Numbered from the stretch's first letter, positions 50,070 through 58,690 are shown. The stretch: DNA of 64,000 bases from a bacterium (GCA_021832345.1 JAKBKY010000006.1:1-64000); one strand, 5' to 3'. Notes: generated by a model from the sequence alone, not told the origin. Numbers and translations are program-made.

Positions 50070-51043
50070 TGAACAACGTCGAAGCGGTCCGCGCGACCCT
50101 CCATGATGCGCTCGCGACCGACGACCGTACGCTGATCCTCGGTGAAGATGTCGGCAACCGCGGCAACGTCTTCTTGATCACGAAGGACTTCATCAACGAG
50201 TTCGGTCCCGAGCGAATCATCGACACGCCGATCGCTGAAGCCTCGATCGTGGGCATCGCCGTCGGCATGGCGATGGAAGGGCTGCGCCCGATCGCCGAGA
50301 TTCAGTTTGCGGACTTCATCTACCCTGCGTTCAACCAGATCGTCGGTGAAGCTGCCAAGACGCGCTACCGCAGTAACGGCGAGTATACGTGCCCTCTGGT
50401 CATTCGCACACCATACGGAGGCGGTGTGCGCGGCGCGCTCTCACACTCGGTTTCGATCGAAGCGCTCTTCTACCACGTGCCGGGCTTAAAGATCGTCGCA
50501 CCGGCATTCCCCGCCGACGTCAAGGGCCTGCTCAACACGGCCATCGACGATCCCGATCCCGTACTCTTCCTCGAGCACAAGAAGACGTACCGTTTGATCA
50601 AGGGCGAGGTCCCGGAGGGACACTACACGATTCCCTTGGGCAAAGCCAACGTGCTCAAAGAAGGCTCGCAGCTCACCGTCGTTTCGTACGGACTCTACGT
50701 TCATTGGGCGCTTGAAGCCGCGCAGATGCTCAACGACGATGGGCTCTCGGTCGAAGTGATCGACCTGCGGTCGATTCGTCCGATGGATCGCGGCACGATC
50801 TTAGCGAGCGTGCGTAAGACGCGCAAGCTCTTGATCGTTCACGAAGATAACAAGTTCGGGGGCATCGGTGCGGAGATCTCGGCGATGGTCGCCGAAGAGG
50901 CGCTCTTCGACCTCGACGCGCCCATTCGCCGCCACTGTGCGCCGGACGTTCCGGCGATGGGCTATGCCCTGCCCCTTGAGGAAGAGTATCTCTCTTCCCC
51001 CGCTAAGATGGCCGACGCGATGCGCGAGATGGTGCGCTTCTAG
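50060..51043 (+). CDS. 2-oxoacid dehydrogenase E1 beta subunit
   Basis: GTG 50060 has AAGGAG 9 bases upstream and overlaps the end of the second E1-alpha gene; ATG 50069 is also possible. About 327 residues match the E1-beta family: ILGEDVGNRGNVFLITKDF, EASIVGIAVGMAMEGLRPI, QFADFIYPAFNQIVGEAAK, TPYGGGVRGALSHSVSIEA, and the C-terminal transketolase part EVIDLRSIRPMDRGTI. It completes the E1 heterotetramer with one or both alpha subunits. Confidence 0.94.
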   Translation: MAVMNNVEAVRATLHDALATDDRTLILGEDVGNRGNVFLITKDFINEFGPERIIDTPIAEASIVGIAVGMAMEGLRPIAEIQFADFIYPAFNQIVGEAAKTRYRSNGEYTCPLVIRTPYGGGVRGALSHSVSIEALFYHVPGLKIVAPAFPADVKGLLNTAIDDPDPVLFLEHKKTYRLIKGEVPEGHYTIPLGKANVLKEGSQLTVVSYGLYVHWALEAAQMLNDDGLSVEVIDLRSIRPMDRGTILASVRKTRKLLIVHEDNKFGGIGAEISAMVAEEALFDLDAPIRRHCAPDVPAMGYALPLEEEYLSSPAKMADAMREMVRF

Positions 51044-51105
51044 TGTTCTTCCCGGCTGCCCACCGCCGCATTCGTTCTTTTAAGAAGTAGGATAGGATCG
51101 CTACC

Positions 51106-52458
51106 ATGGCAACCACGATTACGATGCCGCAACTTGGCGAAACGGTGACCGAAGGCACCGTCGCGCAGTGGCTCAAGAAGCCCGGCGACGCCGTTGAGAA
51201 GTACGAGGCGTTTGTCGAAGTTTCGACCGACAAAGTCAACGCCGAGGTACCGTCACCCGTCACGGGGACGATTCGCGAACTGCTCGTCAAAGAAGGCGAC
51301 ACCGTCGCCATCGGCACGCCGATCGCCATGATCGACGAAGTCGGCGCGGCAACGAGCACCAACGCCGCGGGAGCCGAGCCGGCGCAACAGGTCGCCGGCG
51401 CGACCGGAACGCCTCCTCAGACATCCGCAGTGCCGGCACCCGTCGCCTCGACCAACGGGCACAGCGCTCCGGTCCCGGCGGGCCTACCGCTCGATGCAGT
51501 CGGCTCGGAGACGGCTTTACGGGGCGCCTCGCCGGCAGTCCGCAAACTCGCCCGCGAGCACCACATCGATATTCGTGCGCTGCACGGGAGCGGAGCGAAC
51601 GGCCGCGTCACCGCACAGGATGTCCTGAGCGCCTCGCGCCTCGAACCGGCGGCGGTCGGGCAAGCCATCACGCCCGGCACCAACGTAGCGGCCACCGGCG
51701 CACCGGCCGCGATGCCGGGCAAGCCACCGGCCGAAGGCACATCGAGCTACGCCCAGCCGATCCCGGGCACCGTCATTCCGCTCAATCAGGCCCGGCGCAT
51801 CATCGCCGAACGCATGGTCGAGAGTAAACATACCGCTCCGCATGCGTGGTCGATGGTCGAAGTCGACGTCACCAAAGTATGGGCATGGCGCACACGCGAA
51901 AAGGACCGCTTCGAACGAGAGAACGGCTACAAACTCACGCTGCTGCCGTTCTTTATTCGAGCGGTCGTCGAATCGCTGGCCACCTTCCCGCTGATGAACG
52001 CGAAGTTTACTCCGGACGGAATCCTCGTCCATCGAGAAGTCAACATTGGGATCGCCATCGGATTGCCGGCAACGCTCGTCGTTCCGGTCATTCGAGAGGC
52101 CGACAAGCGTTCGATAAAGGGACTAGCGATCGCGGCCGGTGAGTTGATCGATGCGGCACGACGCGGCAAGCTCGGTGCCGATCATCTTGCGGGCGGCACG
52201 TTCACCGTCAACAACAACGGCGCCAACGGTTCGTATGCCTCGGCACCGATCATCAACGCCGGCCAGGCGGCTATCGTCACGATGGAGGCCGTCGTCAAGA
52301 AGCCGGTCGTCACCGCCGACGACGCCATCGCCATCCGGCAGATGATGAACGTCTGCTTGTCGCTCGACCACCGCGTCGTCGACGGCTACGTTGCCAGCGG
52401 TTTCTTAGCGGATCTGAAGAAGCGGCTTGAAGCGATGGGACCAGGCGACGTCCTCTAA
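51106..52458 (+). CDS. 2-oxoacid dehydrogenase E2 (dihydrolipoyl acyltransferase)
   Basis: The 450-residue product has one lipoyl domain (1-78) with lipoyl-Lys43 in EVSTDKVNAEVPSP, an Ala/Pro linker, an E1/E3-binding domain (about 143-175, ASPAVRKLAREHHIDIRAL), a second linker, and the acyltransferase domain (about 222-450). That domain ends in the catalytic LDHRVVDGYVASGFLADL. It transfers the acyl group to CoA. An E3 (lipoamide dehydrogenase) gene is not adjacent. The ribosome site is an imperfect AGGATAGGAT. A hairpin follows the gene. Confidence 0.95.
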   Translation: MATTITMPQLGETVTEGTVAQWLKKPGDAVEKYEAFVEVSTDKVNAEVPSPVTGTIRELLVKEGDTVAIGTPIAMIDEVGAATSTNAAGAEPAQQVAGATGTPPQTSAVPAPVASTNGHSAPVPAGLPLDAVGSETALRGASPAVRKLAREHHIDIRALHGSGANGRVTAQDVLSASRLEPAAVGQAITPGTNVAATGAPAAMPGKPPAEGTSSYAQPIPGTVIPLNQARRIIAERMVESKHTAPHAWSMVEVDVTKVWAWRTREKDRFERENGYKLTLLPFFIRAVVESLATFPLMNAKFTPDGILVHREVNIGIAIGLPATLVVPVIREADKRSIKGLAIAAGELIDAARRGKLGADHLAGGTFTVNNNGANGSYASAPIINAGQAAIVTMEAVVKKPVVTADDAIAIRQMMNVCLSLDHRVVDGYVASGFLADLKKRLEAMGPGDVL

Positions 52459-52468
52459 GCCATAGCCC

Positions 52469-52492
52469 TTTACGCTGCCAGGCTAGCGTAAA
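52469..52492. terminator. Bidirectional hairpin between the E2 gene and the DUF4438 gene
   Basis: TTTACGCT (52469-52476) and AGCGTAAA (52485-52492) form an 8-bp perfect stem around GCCAGGCT. The right arm overlaps the end of the opposite-strand gene. The AAA/TTT flanks give short T-runs in both directions, consistent with a two-way terminator. Confidence 0.6.
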
Positions 52493-53349
52493 CCGAGCAA
52501 CGAGGCCAAGTTGGCGGAGGGGTCGACCTCGACATCGATCTCACCCTGAGCCGACGTCAGCAGCGTGGTGACGCCGGGGCCGTGCCCGGCCAGAAACGAC
52601 CACCCATGAACGACGACGCCGACGGAGATCGCGCCGGTGCGATAGATTCGCCCAAACGAATGATCCGCGTCGACGATCGCCACGATGTCTCCCAGACGCA
52701 ACTCGCGCAAACCGTAGCGCTGGGCCATCGTATCGTCGAAGGTTTGGATGTCGTAGTCGCCGCGGACGACGGTCGCGCGCCCCAGCCCCGAACCCATCAC
52801 TGCAGCGGGAACCATCCTCGCCACGCGTGCGTGCAGACGCTGACCTTCCAGCCTCACGCCCCACGCATCGAGCAGATCCGGGTCAAGATTAAACGCACGC
52901 ACCCCAGGCGCGTCTACGAGACGCAAGCCCAGGCCGCAGCCCCAGACTTGGATCTTATCTCCGATCGCCATCTGGCGCATCGTCTCAGGCGGGAAGTCGA
53001 TCATCACGTGTTCGATCCCACCGTGCTTACCGGTCACGCGCCCTCGCGCGCCCTTGGCGTCTCCGGAGATGACCACCGCTTCGTTGCCGATGCACGAGAG
53101 CACGTTGTATGACAGGTTGCACTGCTCGTCGGGGTGTCGAGTGCTCACCCCGGGCTCGATATGATCGGCGATGTACGCGAATGCCGAATCGCCGACGCGA
53201 ACGTTCGGAGTAATGCCGCCAACGCTCGGGACGATCAGCGGCTCACCCTCGAAGCTGACTTCGTAGAGGCCGGAGTTGATCCGCGAGGGCGCAACCTCTC
53301 CCACCACGGCGGTGATGACGAGTTCGCTGCGATTCGTGCGCAAGGCCAT
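52483..53349 (-). CDS. DUF4438 family protein
   Basis: ATG 53349 with GGAGGAGGAG upstream gives 288 residues. The sequence has DUF4438 phrases: RINSGLYEVSFEGEPLIVPS, GGITPNVRVGDSAFAYIADH, VVISGDAKGARGRVTGKHGG and LGDIVAIVDADHSFGRIYR. The family occurs in scattered bacteria and archaea, is strand-rich and has no established function. It stands alone, converging with the dehydrogenase cluster and divergent from queD. Confidence 0.8.
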   Translation of the reverse strand: MALRTNRSELVITAVVGEVAPSRINSGLYEVSFEGEPLIVPSVGGITPNVRVGDSAFAYIADHIEPGVSTRHPDEQCNLSYNVLSCIGNEAVVISGDAKGARGRVTGKHGGIEHVMIDFPPETMRQMAIGDKIQVWGCGLGLRLVDAPGVRAFNLDPDLLDAWGVRLEGQRLHARVARMVPAAVMGSGLGRATVVRGDYDIQTFDDTMAQRYGLRELRLGDIVAIVDADHSFGRIYRTGAISVGVVVHGWSFLAGHGPGVTTLLTSAQGEIDVEVDPSANLASLLGLR

Positions 53350-53435
53350 GACGGGTCTTCTCCTCCTCCGGCCGAAAAACGGCCTACGCAAACGGACTCG
53401 CCCTCACCGGCCACGAATCCTCCTACACAACATCC

Positions 53436-53804
53436 ATGCAGATACGTAAGCTTTTTCACTTCGAGGCAGCCCACCTACTGCCGTTTCATCCCGGCAAGTG
53501 TGCGAGTATGCACGGGCACTCCTATCGGCTGGAGGTCGCGCTTCGTGGCCCAATCCAGAGCGAGGGCCCGACCCGCGGCATGATCGAGGACTTCGATACG
53601 ATTGCGAGCGTCGTCCGCGCCGGCATCATTGACGCACTCGATCACCAGACCCTCAACGACCTGATCGAGAACCCCACCGCCGAACGCATCATCCTGTGGA
53701 TCTGGCGCCGGCTAGAACCCGACCTGCCCTCCTTGGACGAACTCGTCTTATGGGAGACGGCAACCTCCTGTGCAAGGTTGCGGCGGGAAGATCTCGGCCC
53801 GTGA
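53436..53804 (+). CDS. queD: QueD, 6-carboxy-5,6,7,8-tetrahydropterin synthase
   Basis: QueD makes the pterin precursor of 7-deazaguanine nucleosides (queuosine). The 122-residue protein has the zinc histidines in HFEAAHLLPF and MHGHSYRLEV, the catalytic Cys in PGKCASMHG and GMIEDFDTIASVV. Length is normal. It overlaps queE by 4 bases (GTGA). Confidence 0.93.
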   Translation: MQIRKLFHFEAAHLLPFHPGKCASMHGHSYRLEVALRGPIQSEGPTRGMIEDFDTIASVVRAGIIDALDHQTLNDLIENPTAERIILWIWRRLEPDLPSLDELVLWETATSCARLRREDLGP

Positions 53805-54412
53805 CGGACCTGCCGCTCACAGACGGCACCCCGGCCATGCTGCAGCTCGTCGACATCTTCTACACCATACAAGGTGAAGGGATATGGAGTGGAACGCCGG
53901 CCGTCTTCGTTCGCTTAGCAGGATGCAACCTGGCGTGCGAGTTCTGCGACACCGACTATGCGTTAAAGTTCTTCGCATCGATCGAAGATGTGGTGCAGCG
54001 CGTGCGAGAGCTGAGCGGGAGCTGCCCGATGGTCGTCCTGACCGGAGGCGAGCCGCTCGCGCAGGGAGCGACGCCGGCCCTGATCGCGGCGTTGCGTGAG
54101 GATGGCCGCCGCGTCCACATCGAATCCAACGGCACCGTGTTTTGCCACCTCCCCGACGACGTGTGGCTCTGCGTCTCACCGAAGGAACGTGTTGACCCAC
54201 GCATGGCAGAGCGCGCAAACGAGGTGAAGTTGATCGTCGACGGCCGGGTTCCCGAGGAGCATCTCCCGCTCTTCGCAGGTCAACCGCTCATCTTGCTGCA
54301 GCCCGAAGGCAACCGTCCGCAGAACGTGACGATCGCCCTGGACTACGCCAAAGCACATCCGAAACGCTTTCGCATGTCGCTCCAACTCCACAAGTTCATC
54401 GGGGTTTCATAA
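53801..54412 (+). CDS. queE: QueE, 7-carboxy-7-deazaguanine synthase (radical SAM)
   Basis: QueE converts carboxy-tetrahydropterin to 7-carboxy-7-deazaguanine. GTG 53801 overlaps the queD stop. The 203-residue product has the radical-SAM cluster motif AGCNLACEFCDTDYAL (CxxxCxxC), SAM-binding VVLTGGEPLAQ and FYTIQGEGIWSGTPAVFVRL at the N-terminus. It is followed 2 bases later by the futalosine hydrolase gene. QueC and QueF are not in the window. Confidence 0.93.
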   Translation: MTDLPLTDGTPAMLQLVDIFYTIQGEGIWSGTPAVFVRLAGCNLACEFCDTDYALKFFASIEDVVQRVRELSGSCPMVVLTGGEPLAQGATPALIAALREDGRRVHIESNGTVFCHLPDDVWLCVSPKERVDPRMAERANEVKLIVDGRVPEEHLPLFAGQPLILLQPEGNRPQNVTIALDYAKAHPKRFRMSLQLHKFIGVS

Positions 54413-54414
54413 GC

Positions 54415-55056
54415 GTGATTCTCCTGGCCGCTGCCTGCGCGCAGGAGTTGGCGTTCTGGGAGAGCCGCCCGGATGTGGAACTGCTGGTGACCGGCGTCGG
54501 TCCGGTCGAAGCGGCCTGCGCCGTGACGCATGCGCTCTCTCAAAACCGTTACCGACTGGTCATCAGCGCCGGCATCGCCGGAGCCTTTGAAGGGATCGCG
54601 CAGATCGGTGCGGGCGTGGTCGTCGCGCAAGAACGTTTCGCCCTCACTCTTGAGAGCGACGTAGCGCTCGCGCTGCCGGCAGGCGAGCGCACCCATGAGG
54701 TCACCTCGTCCGATGCGCACTTGGTGGAAGCGATGCGACGTCGAGGCTGCCCCATCGTCTGCGGCGTGACGGTCGCGCGCGTCACGGCGACGGAACGCAC
54801 GGCGCAGCGCCTGCAGAAAACGGGGGCGCAGGTTGAAACCATGGAGGGCTTTGCCGTTCTGCGCGCCGCAGAGCGCGCCGGCGTTCCGGCGATCGAACTG
54901 CGAGGCATCTCCAATCGGGTCGGCGACCGAGAACGCAACGAATGGGACTTCTCAGCCGGCGTTGCGGGTTTAGCGCATGTTCTTCATCAGTTCTTTGCGC
55001 TGGCCGGAACAACCGGCGATCCCCTCCATGCGCAGGCACGCAACCTGCTCCCATGA
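54415..55056 (+). CDS. mqnB: MqnB, futalosine hydrolase
   Basis: MqnB cleaves futalosine to dehypoxanthine futalosine and hypoxanthine in the alternative menaquinone pathway. The 213-residue product of the nucleoside phosphorylase fold has LLVTGVGPVEAACAVTHAL, SAGIAGAFEGIAQIGAGVV, AQVETMEGFAVLRAAERAG and IELRGISNRVGDRERNEW. GTG start. The pairing with mqnD downstream (ATGA overlap) supports the call over other nucleosidases. The presence of MqnB rather than direct deaminase-type routes suggests the futalosine branch. Confidence 0.92.
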   Translation: MILLAAACAQELAFWESRPDVELLVTGVGPVEAACAVTHALSQNRYRLVISAGIAGAFEGIAQIGAGVVVAQERFALTLESDVALALPAGERTHEVTSSDAHLVEAMRRRGCPIVCGVTVARVTATERTAQRLQKTGAQVETMEGFAVLRAAERAGVPAIELRGISNRVGDRERNEWDFSAGVAGLAHVLHQFFALAGTTGDPLHAQARNLLP

Positions 55057-55886
55057 CCGCTTATCGATTCGCCTACTCACCCTGCCCAAACGACACCTAT
55101 ATCTTCGCCGCGCTCACGCACGGACTCGTTGCGGACGCCCCTGCCGTCAAGGTTCTCCTCGAGGATATCGACGACCTCAATATCCACGCGCAACGAGGTG
55201 CCTATGAGCTCAGCAAGGTCAGCTACGGAGCGATCCCTTGGCTCATGGACCGCTATCGCATCCTGCGCAGCGGGGGTGCGCTCGGACGCGGATGCGGTCC
55301 GTTGCTCGTAGCCCGCGCGGATACCGGCCGCACGCTAAAAGATTTTTCCGGGCTGCGTATCGCGATCCCGGGCGAACGCACGACCGCATTCCTCCTGCTG
55401 CAACTGGCGCTGGGCCTGCGCCCACAGACCACCGTCATGCGCTTTGACGCGATCGTCGACGCCGTCGCCAAGGGTCATGTGGACGCAGGGTTGATCATCC
55501 ATGAATCTCGCTTTACCTATGCCGAGCAGGGTTTGATCGCGATTGCCGACCTCGGCGCGTGGTGGGAGAGTGCGAGTGGTTGCCCGATTCCTCTTGGCGC
55601 GATCGTCGTTCGCGATGACGTTGCCGTAGGGCAGGCCGCTCGAATCGACCAGGCGATCCGCGCAAGTCTGCACTTTGCACGCAACCACGAGGCGCAGATC
55701 ATGCCCTACGTCCGCGCCCATGCCTTTGAGATGAGCGACGACGTGATGCGCAAACACATTGAACTCTACGTCAACGACTACTCGGACGATCTCGGCGCAG
55801 ACGGCTTGGCCGCAGTCCGTGAACTCTTTGCCCGTGGCCGAGCGGCGGGCATCTTTGAGCCGCACGCCGAAGCGCGAATGTTGTGA
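55053..55886 (+). CDS. mqnD: MqnD, 1,4-dihydroxy-6-naphthoate synthase
   Basis: ATG 55053 overlaps mqnB. The 277-residue protein folds like a periplasmic binding protein but acts in the cytoplasm, turning cyclic dehypoxanthine futalosine into dihydroxynaphthoate. Landmarks: FAYSPCPNDTYIFAALTHG, LSKVSYGAIPWLMDRYRIL, IAIPGERTTAFLLLQLAL, GLIIHESRFTYAEQGL. MqnA and MqnC are not in the window. Its stop overlaps the next gene (GTGA). Confidence 0.94.
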   Translation: MTAYRFAYSPCPNDTYIFAALTHGLVADAPAVKVLLEDIDDLNIHAQRGAYELSKVSYGAIPWLMDRYRILRSGGALGRGCGPLLVARADTGRTLKDFSGLRIAIPGERTTAFLLLQLALGLRPQTTVMRFDAIVDAVAKGHVDAGLIIHESRFTYAEQGLIAIADLGAWWESASGCPIPLGAIVVRDDVAVGQAARIDQAIRASLHFARNHEAQIMPYVRAHAFEMSDDVMRKHIELYVNDYSDDLGADGLAAVRELFARGRAAGIFEPHAEARML

Positions 55887-57100
55887 AACGCGCAAGTTTC
55901 CTCGCGGCCGCCGGCGCAGCCGCGCTTGCCCCGGCGGTACGAGCCGGAACACTGCCGCAGGCGTCGATCAAGCTGGGAGACGACGTGCTCCTGCGCAGCG
56001 CGTGGCATGCGCTGCGCGGTCGGCGAGTCGGTATCATCGCCAATCAAGCCAGCGTCACCTCGCGCTTGGTCAACATTGTGGACGCGCTCCACGACCATCC
56101 CGGCATCCACCTCACCGGCATCTATGCTCCGGAGCACGGTTTCCGCGGCGGGCATACCGCCGGCACGACTTTTGGGAGCTATCGCGATCCACGCACGGGG
56201 CTGCCGGTCTACAGCCTCTACGGCGCAGATAAGGAACCCAGCCCAGCGATGCTGCGCGACGTCGACGTCATGCTCTTCGATATCCAAGACGTCGGCGCGC
56301 GCGCCTATACGTTCGTTTCAACGATGGCCTATGCGATGCGCGGGGTTGCCGGCGCCCGTAAAGAGTTCTGGGTCCTCGACCGCCCCAACCCCATCGGCGG
56401 CGAACTCGTCGAAGGGCCGGTCCTTGAACCTGCCTATGAATCGTTCATCGGGCTCTACCCGATCGCCATGCGTCACGGCATGACGATCGGAGAGCTGGCG
56501 CAACTCTTCAACGATGCCTTCGGCATCGGCGCGCGCTTGCATGTCGTGCGAATGGACGGGTGGAAGCGTTCGATGCTCTGGCCGCAGACGGGACTGCAGT
56601 GGGTGCAGACCTCTCCGAACATCCCCGATTGGAAGACGACCGTCGTCTATCCGTGCACCGGGCCCATCAGCAATGCCGGGATCAACAACGGCGTGGGAAC
56701 GACGCGGCCGTTTCGCTTCGCCGGAGCCTACGAACTCGATCCGTATCCGCTGGCGCGAGCACTGCAGGCATACGCAAGTCCCGGCGTCTACTTCCGCCCG
56801 GCATACTGGTCCCCGCTCTTCGGCTTCTGGCGCGGTAAGACGTTAGCCGGAGTAGAACTCGACGTCTACGCACCGCAACGCTTCCTCTCGATACGCAGCG
56901 CTGTGACGATCCTCGCAGCCATCCGCGACGTCGCGCCGCATTTCCTGCGCTTCGATCCGCACCCATTTGCGCTGGATTGGGGCACCGACAGCCTACGCGT
57001 GATGCTTGAGCGAGGCGATTCGGTCGACACCATCGAGCGCGCGTGGCAACCTCGCTTGGAGGCCTTCCGGCGGCAACGCGAACGCTCCCTTTTGTACTAA
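55883..57100 (+). CDS. NamZ-like exo-beta-N-acetylmuramidase (DUF1343)
   Basis: The 405-residue product begins with a signal peptide (MKRASFLAAAGAAALAPAV) and is a full-length DUF1343 protein. It has GRRVGIIANQASVTSR, GIYAPEHGFRGGHTAG, MLFDIQDVGARAYTFVSTM, VLDRPNPIGGELVEGPVL and the C-terminal LDWGTDSLRVMLERGDSV. The family founder NamZ removes MurNAc from peptidoglycan fragments during wall turnover. GTG start overlapping mqnD. Its TAA stop is shared with the solo repeat end. Confidence 0.88.
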   Translation: MKRASFLAAAGAAALAPAVRAGTLPQASIKLGDDVLLRSAWHALRGRRVGIIANQASVTSRLVNIVDALHDHPGIHLTGIYAPEHGFRGGHTAGTTFGSYRDPRTGLPVYSLYGADKEPSPAMLRDVDVMLFDIQDVGARAYTFVSTMAYAMRGVAGARKEFWVLDRPNPIGGELVEGPVLEPAYESFIGLYPIAMRHGMTIGELAQLFNDAFGIGARLHVVRMDGWKRSMLWPQTGLQWVQTSPNIPDWKTTVVYPCTGPISNAGINNGVGTTRPFRFAGAYELDPYPLARALQAYASPGVYFRPAYWSPLFGFWRGKTLAGVELDVYAPQRFLSIRSAVTILAAIRDVAPHFLRFDPHPFALDWGTDSLRVMLERGDSVDTIERAWQPRLEAFRRQRERSLLY

Positions 57101-57118
57101 CAGGTTGCGGGAAAAGCC
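57099..57118. repeat. Solo terminal repeat (truncated copy of the ~164-bp element)
   Basis: AACAGGTTGCGGGAAAAGCC matches the terminal repeat of copy 3 (17 of 20 positions against the complement of its right arm). As in copy 3 it starts inside the TAA of the upstream gene. No partner arm lies 164 bases on. A weak match, GCGCAACCTG at 58685-58694, stands on the far side of the cytochrome peroxidase gene. A small GAGCG/CGCTC hairpin follows the solo arm. Confidence 0.5.
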
Positions 57119-57163
57119 GCGCGTGCTTGGCCGGGAGCGATTACGCTCAGGGCTTGGTAAGAT

Positions 57164-58288
57164 TCACTTATGCTTGGTTTTATGTGTCGCTTTTTGAAAC
57201 CGCGAAACACTCATCATCATAGTGCTGTTCGGCGTCTCCGGAAGGCGCGGCATGTTCTCGTTGGGAAATTTGCCGGTGAGGTCGTCCAAAAAGGAAACAA
57301 TACCGCCCACCTGCTTATCCGTGAGCGTCTTGCCCAACTGACAGGCAGCCATAACCCGTACTGCGGTCGGCAAGGTCCGCACGGAGCCGTTTTGGAAATA
57401 TGGCGCTTCTAGTGCAACATTGCGCCAACTTGGAACCTTGAACAAGTGCTTGTCCGCCGGATTGTGGGTCACGTCAAAACGGCCTGGATCGTTCATAAAC
57501 TGATACTCCTGTACATATTTGGCACAGACCGGATTGTGTGGTAACACAGGGAATTTCTGGAACCATCCAGTTCCCATGGGTGTGCCGGGGTTGTCGAACA
57601 TCGGACCCGCGTGGCACGACTCACATCCAAGCGCTCTGATTGTGCTCATGCCTGCGATGGCGCTGCTCCCAAGCGCCTTCTTGTCGCCTTTCACGTAACG
57701 GTCATACGGACTGTCCGGCGTCACCAGGGTACGTTCGTAAGTGGCGATGGCCTGTACAACGTGATCGAACGTGATAGGATCCGTGCCGCCGAATACCTTG
57801 TGAAATTCAGCACGATAGCCAGGTATTTCGCGCAATCGTTTCACCACATCCTCGGAATTCGGCATCCCCATCTCTACCGGGTTGGTGATGGGACCTTTAG
57901 CCTGAGCCTCCAGACTCTTGGCTCGCCCATCCCAAAACTGCACGGTATTGAAGGCGGCATTAAAGACCGATGGTGGATGGCGAGGTGTGTCCACTCGGCC
58001 AAGCACCCCGAACGCAAGTGGTAAGCCGTCGCTGCCGTTGCCCATCACGTTGTGACAGGTTTCACAGGACACGTCACCAGTGAGGGATAGCCGTGGATCG
58101 AAGAACAACTTTTTACCGAGGGAGATTTTCCGGGGCGTCATAGGATTGTTGGCCGGTATAGGGACCTTCGATGGGAACTCGCGGGCTGGGGGAGTGCCAT
58201 TACCGCCGCCCCCACACGCCGTGGCGAGAGCGAGCAGCCCAAGCGCCGTTGCGATCCACAACGACATGCGAGCCGAACGTAGATGCAT
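57164..58288 (-). CDS. Di-heme cytochrome c peroxidase (CcpA/MauG family) lipoprotein
   Basis: The 374-residue product has a lipoprotein signal (LALATAC) and two c-type heme sites, SCETCHNVMG and GCESCHAGPM, as in bacterial di-heme peroxidases that reduce hydrogen peroxide with electrons from the respiratory chain. Other family blocks: GKKLFFDPRLSLTGDVSCE, FWDGRAKSLEAQAKGPI, VQAIATYERTLVTPDSPYD, FKVPSWRNVALEAPYFQNG. A GGGAGG site precedes the ATG. Two 60-base stretches counted in this gene are 47% and 53% GC, against 63% in one counted in the NamZ gene. Acquisition by transfer is therefore likely. Confidence 0.93.
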   Translation of the reverse strand: MHLRSARMSLWIATALGLLALATACGGGGNGTPPAREFPSKVPIPANNPMTPRKISLGKKLFFDPRLSLTGDVSCETCHNVMGNGSDGLPLAFGVLGRVDTPRHPPSVFNAAFNTVQFWDGRAKSLEAQAKGPITNPVEMGMPNSEDVVKRLREIPGYRAEFHKVFGGTDPITFDHVVQAIATYERTLVTPDSPYDRYVKGDKKALGSSAIAGMSTIRALGCESCHAGPMFDNPGTPMGTGWFQKFPVLPHNPVCAKYVQEYQFMNDPGRFDVTHNPADKHLFKVPSWRNVALEAPYFQNGSVRTLPTAVRVMAACQLGKTLTDKQVGGIVSFLDDLTGKFPNENMPRLPETPNSTMMMSVSRFQKATHKTKHK

Positions 58289-58354
58289 CGCGAAACTACC
58301 TCCCTAGGCTGGATCGAACAAGGCCTCTTCCGCGTCAGCCGTTTGGGTTTCGGC

Positions 58355-58468
58355 GGCGCAAAAAGCGCCCCTTCCCTCCAGCCGGGGTTTTCCGGTTCTT
58401 CTGCAACGTTTATGGGGACCTCGATCGAACGGGTTTAAGCCATGCATCTACGTCGCATGCCTAAACCC
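58355..58468. other. Gene-free stretch 58289-58694 with two hairpins
   Basis: This 406-base region between the peroxidase start and the PilZ gene end holds GGCGC-AAAAA-GCGCC (58355-58369) and a larger imperfect hairpin, GGGTTTAAGCCATGC (58431-58445) with GCATGCCTAAACCC (58455-58468). The promoter and ribosome site of the peroxidase gene lie in its left part. The right part contains a possible gene remnant, listed separately. No tRNA or known small RNA was recognised. Confidence 0.5.
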
Positions 58469-58690
58469 CGCTGACGGCCCCAACGATCCGTGGCTCGCTA
58501 TTGTATGCGTGCAGTTGAACCAGCTCGCCTACGCAACGCAGTACCTCGACGTTCGCGAGGTAGCTCTCGATGCGAAGAAAGCCTTCTTGGCGCGGGCACG
58601 GAACGGCAACGAAGCGGCTGGCACAAAGAGGCCATCCTGAGGCTTGCTGATGCGATCGCCAAGCGTGATCCCAGCAAACGGCTCGCGCAA
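58428..58690 (+). pseudogene. Possible frameshifted gene remnant
   Basis: One frame reads protein-like from about 58437 (CIYVACLNPADGPNDPWLAI, then LNQLAYATQYLDVREVALDA and KKAFLARARNGNEAAG) and stops at TGA 58638. A second frame continues in the same style (SGWHKEAILRLADAIAKRDP, SKRLAQPANR). A single frameshift near 58610-58625 would join them into one helical protein. Neither part has a good start. I recognise no family. It could also be chance reading in GC-rich DNA. Confidence 0.3.
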
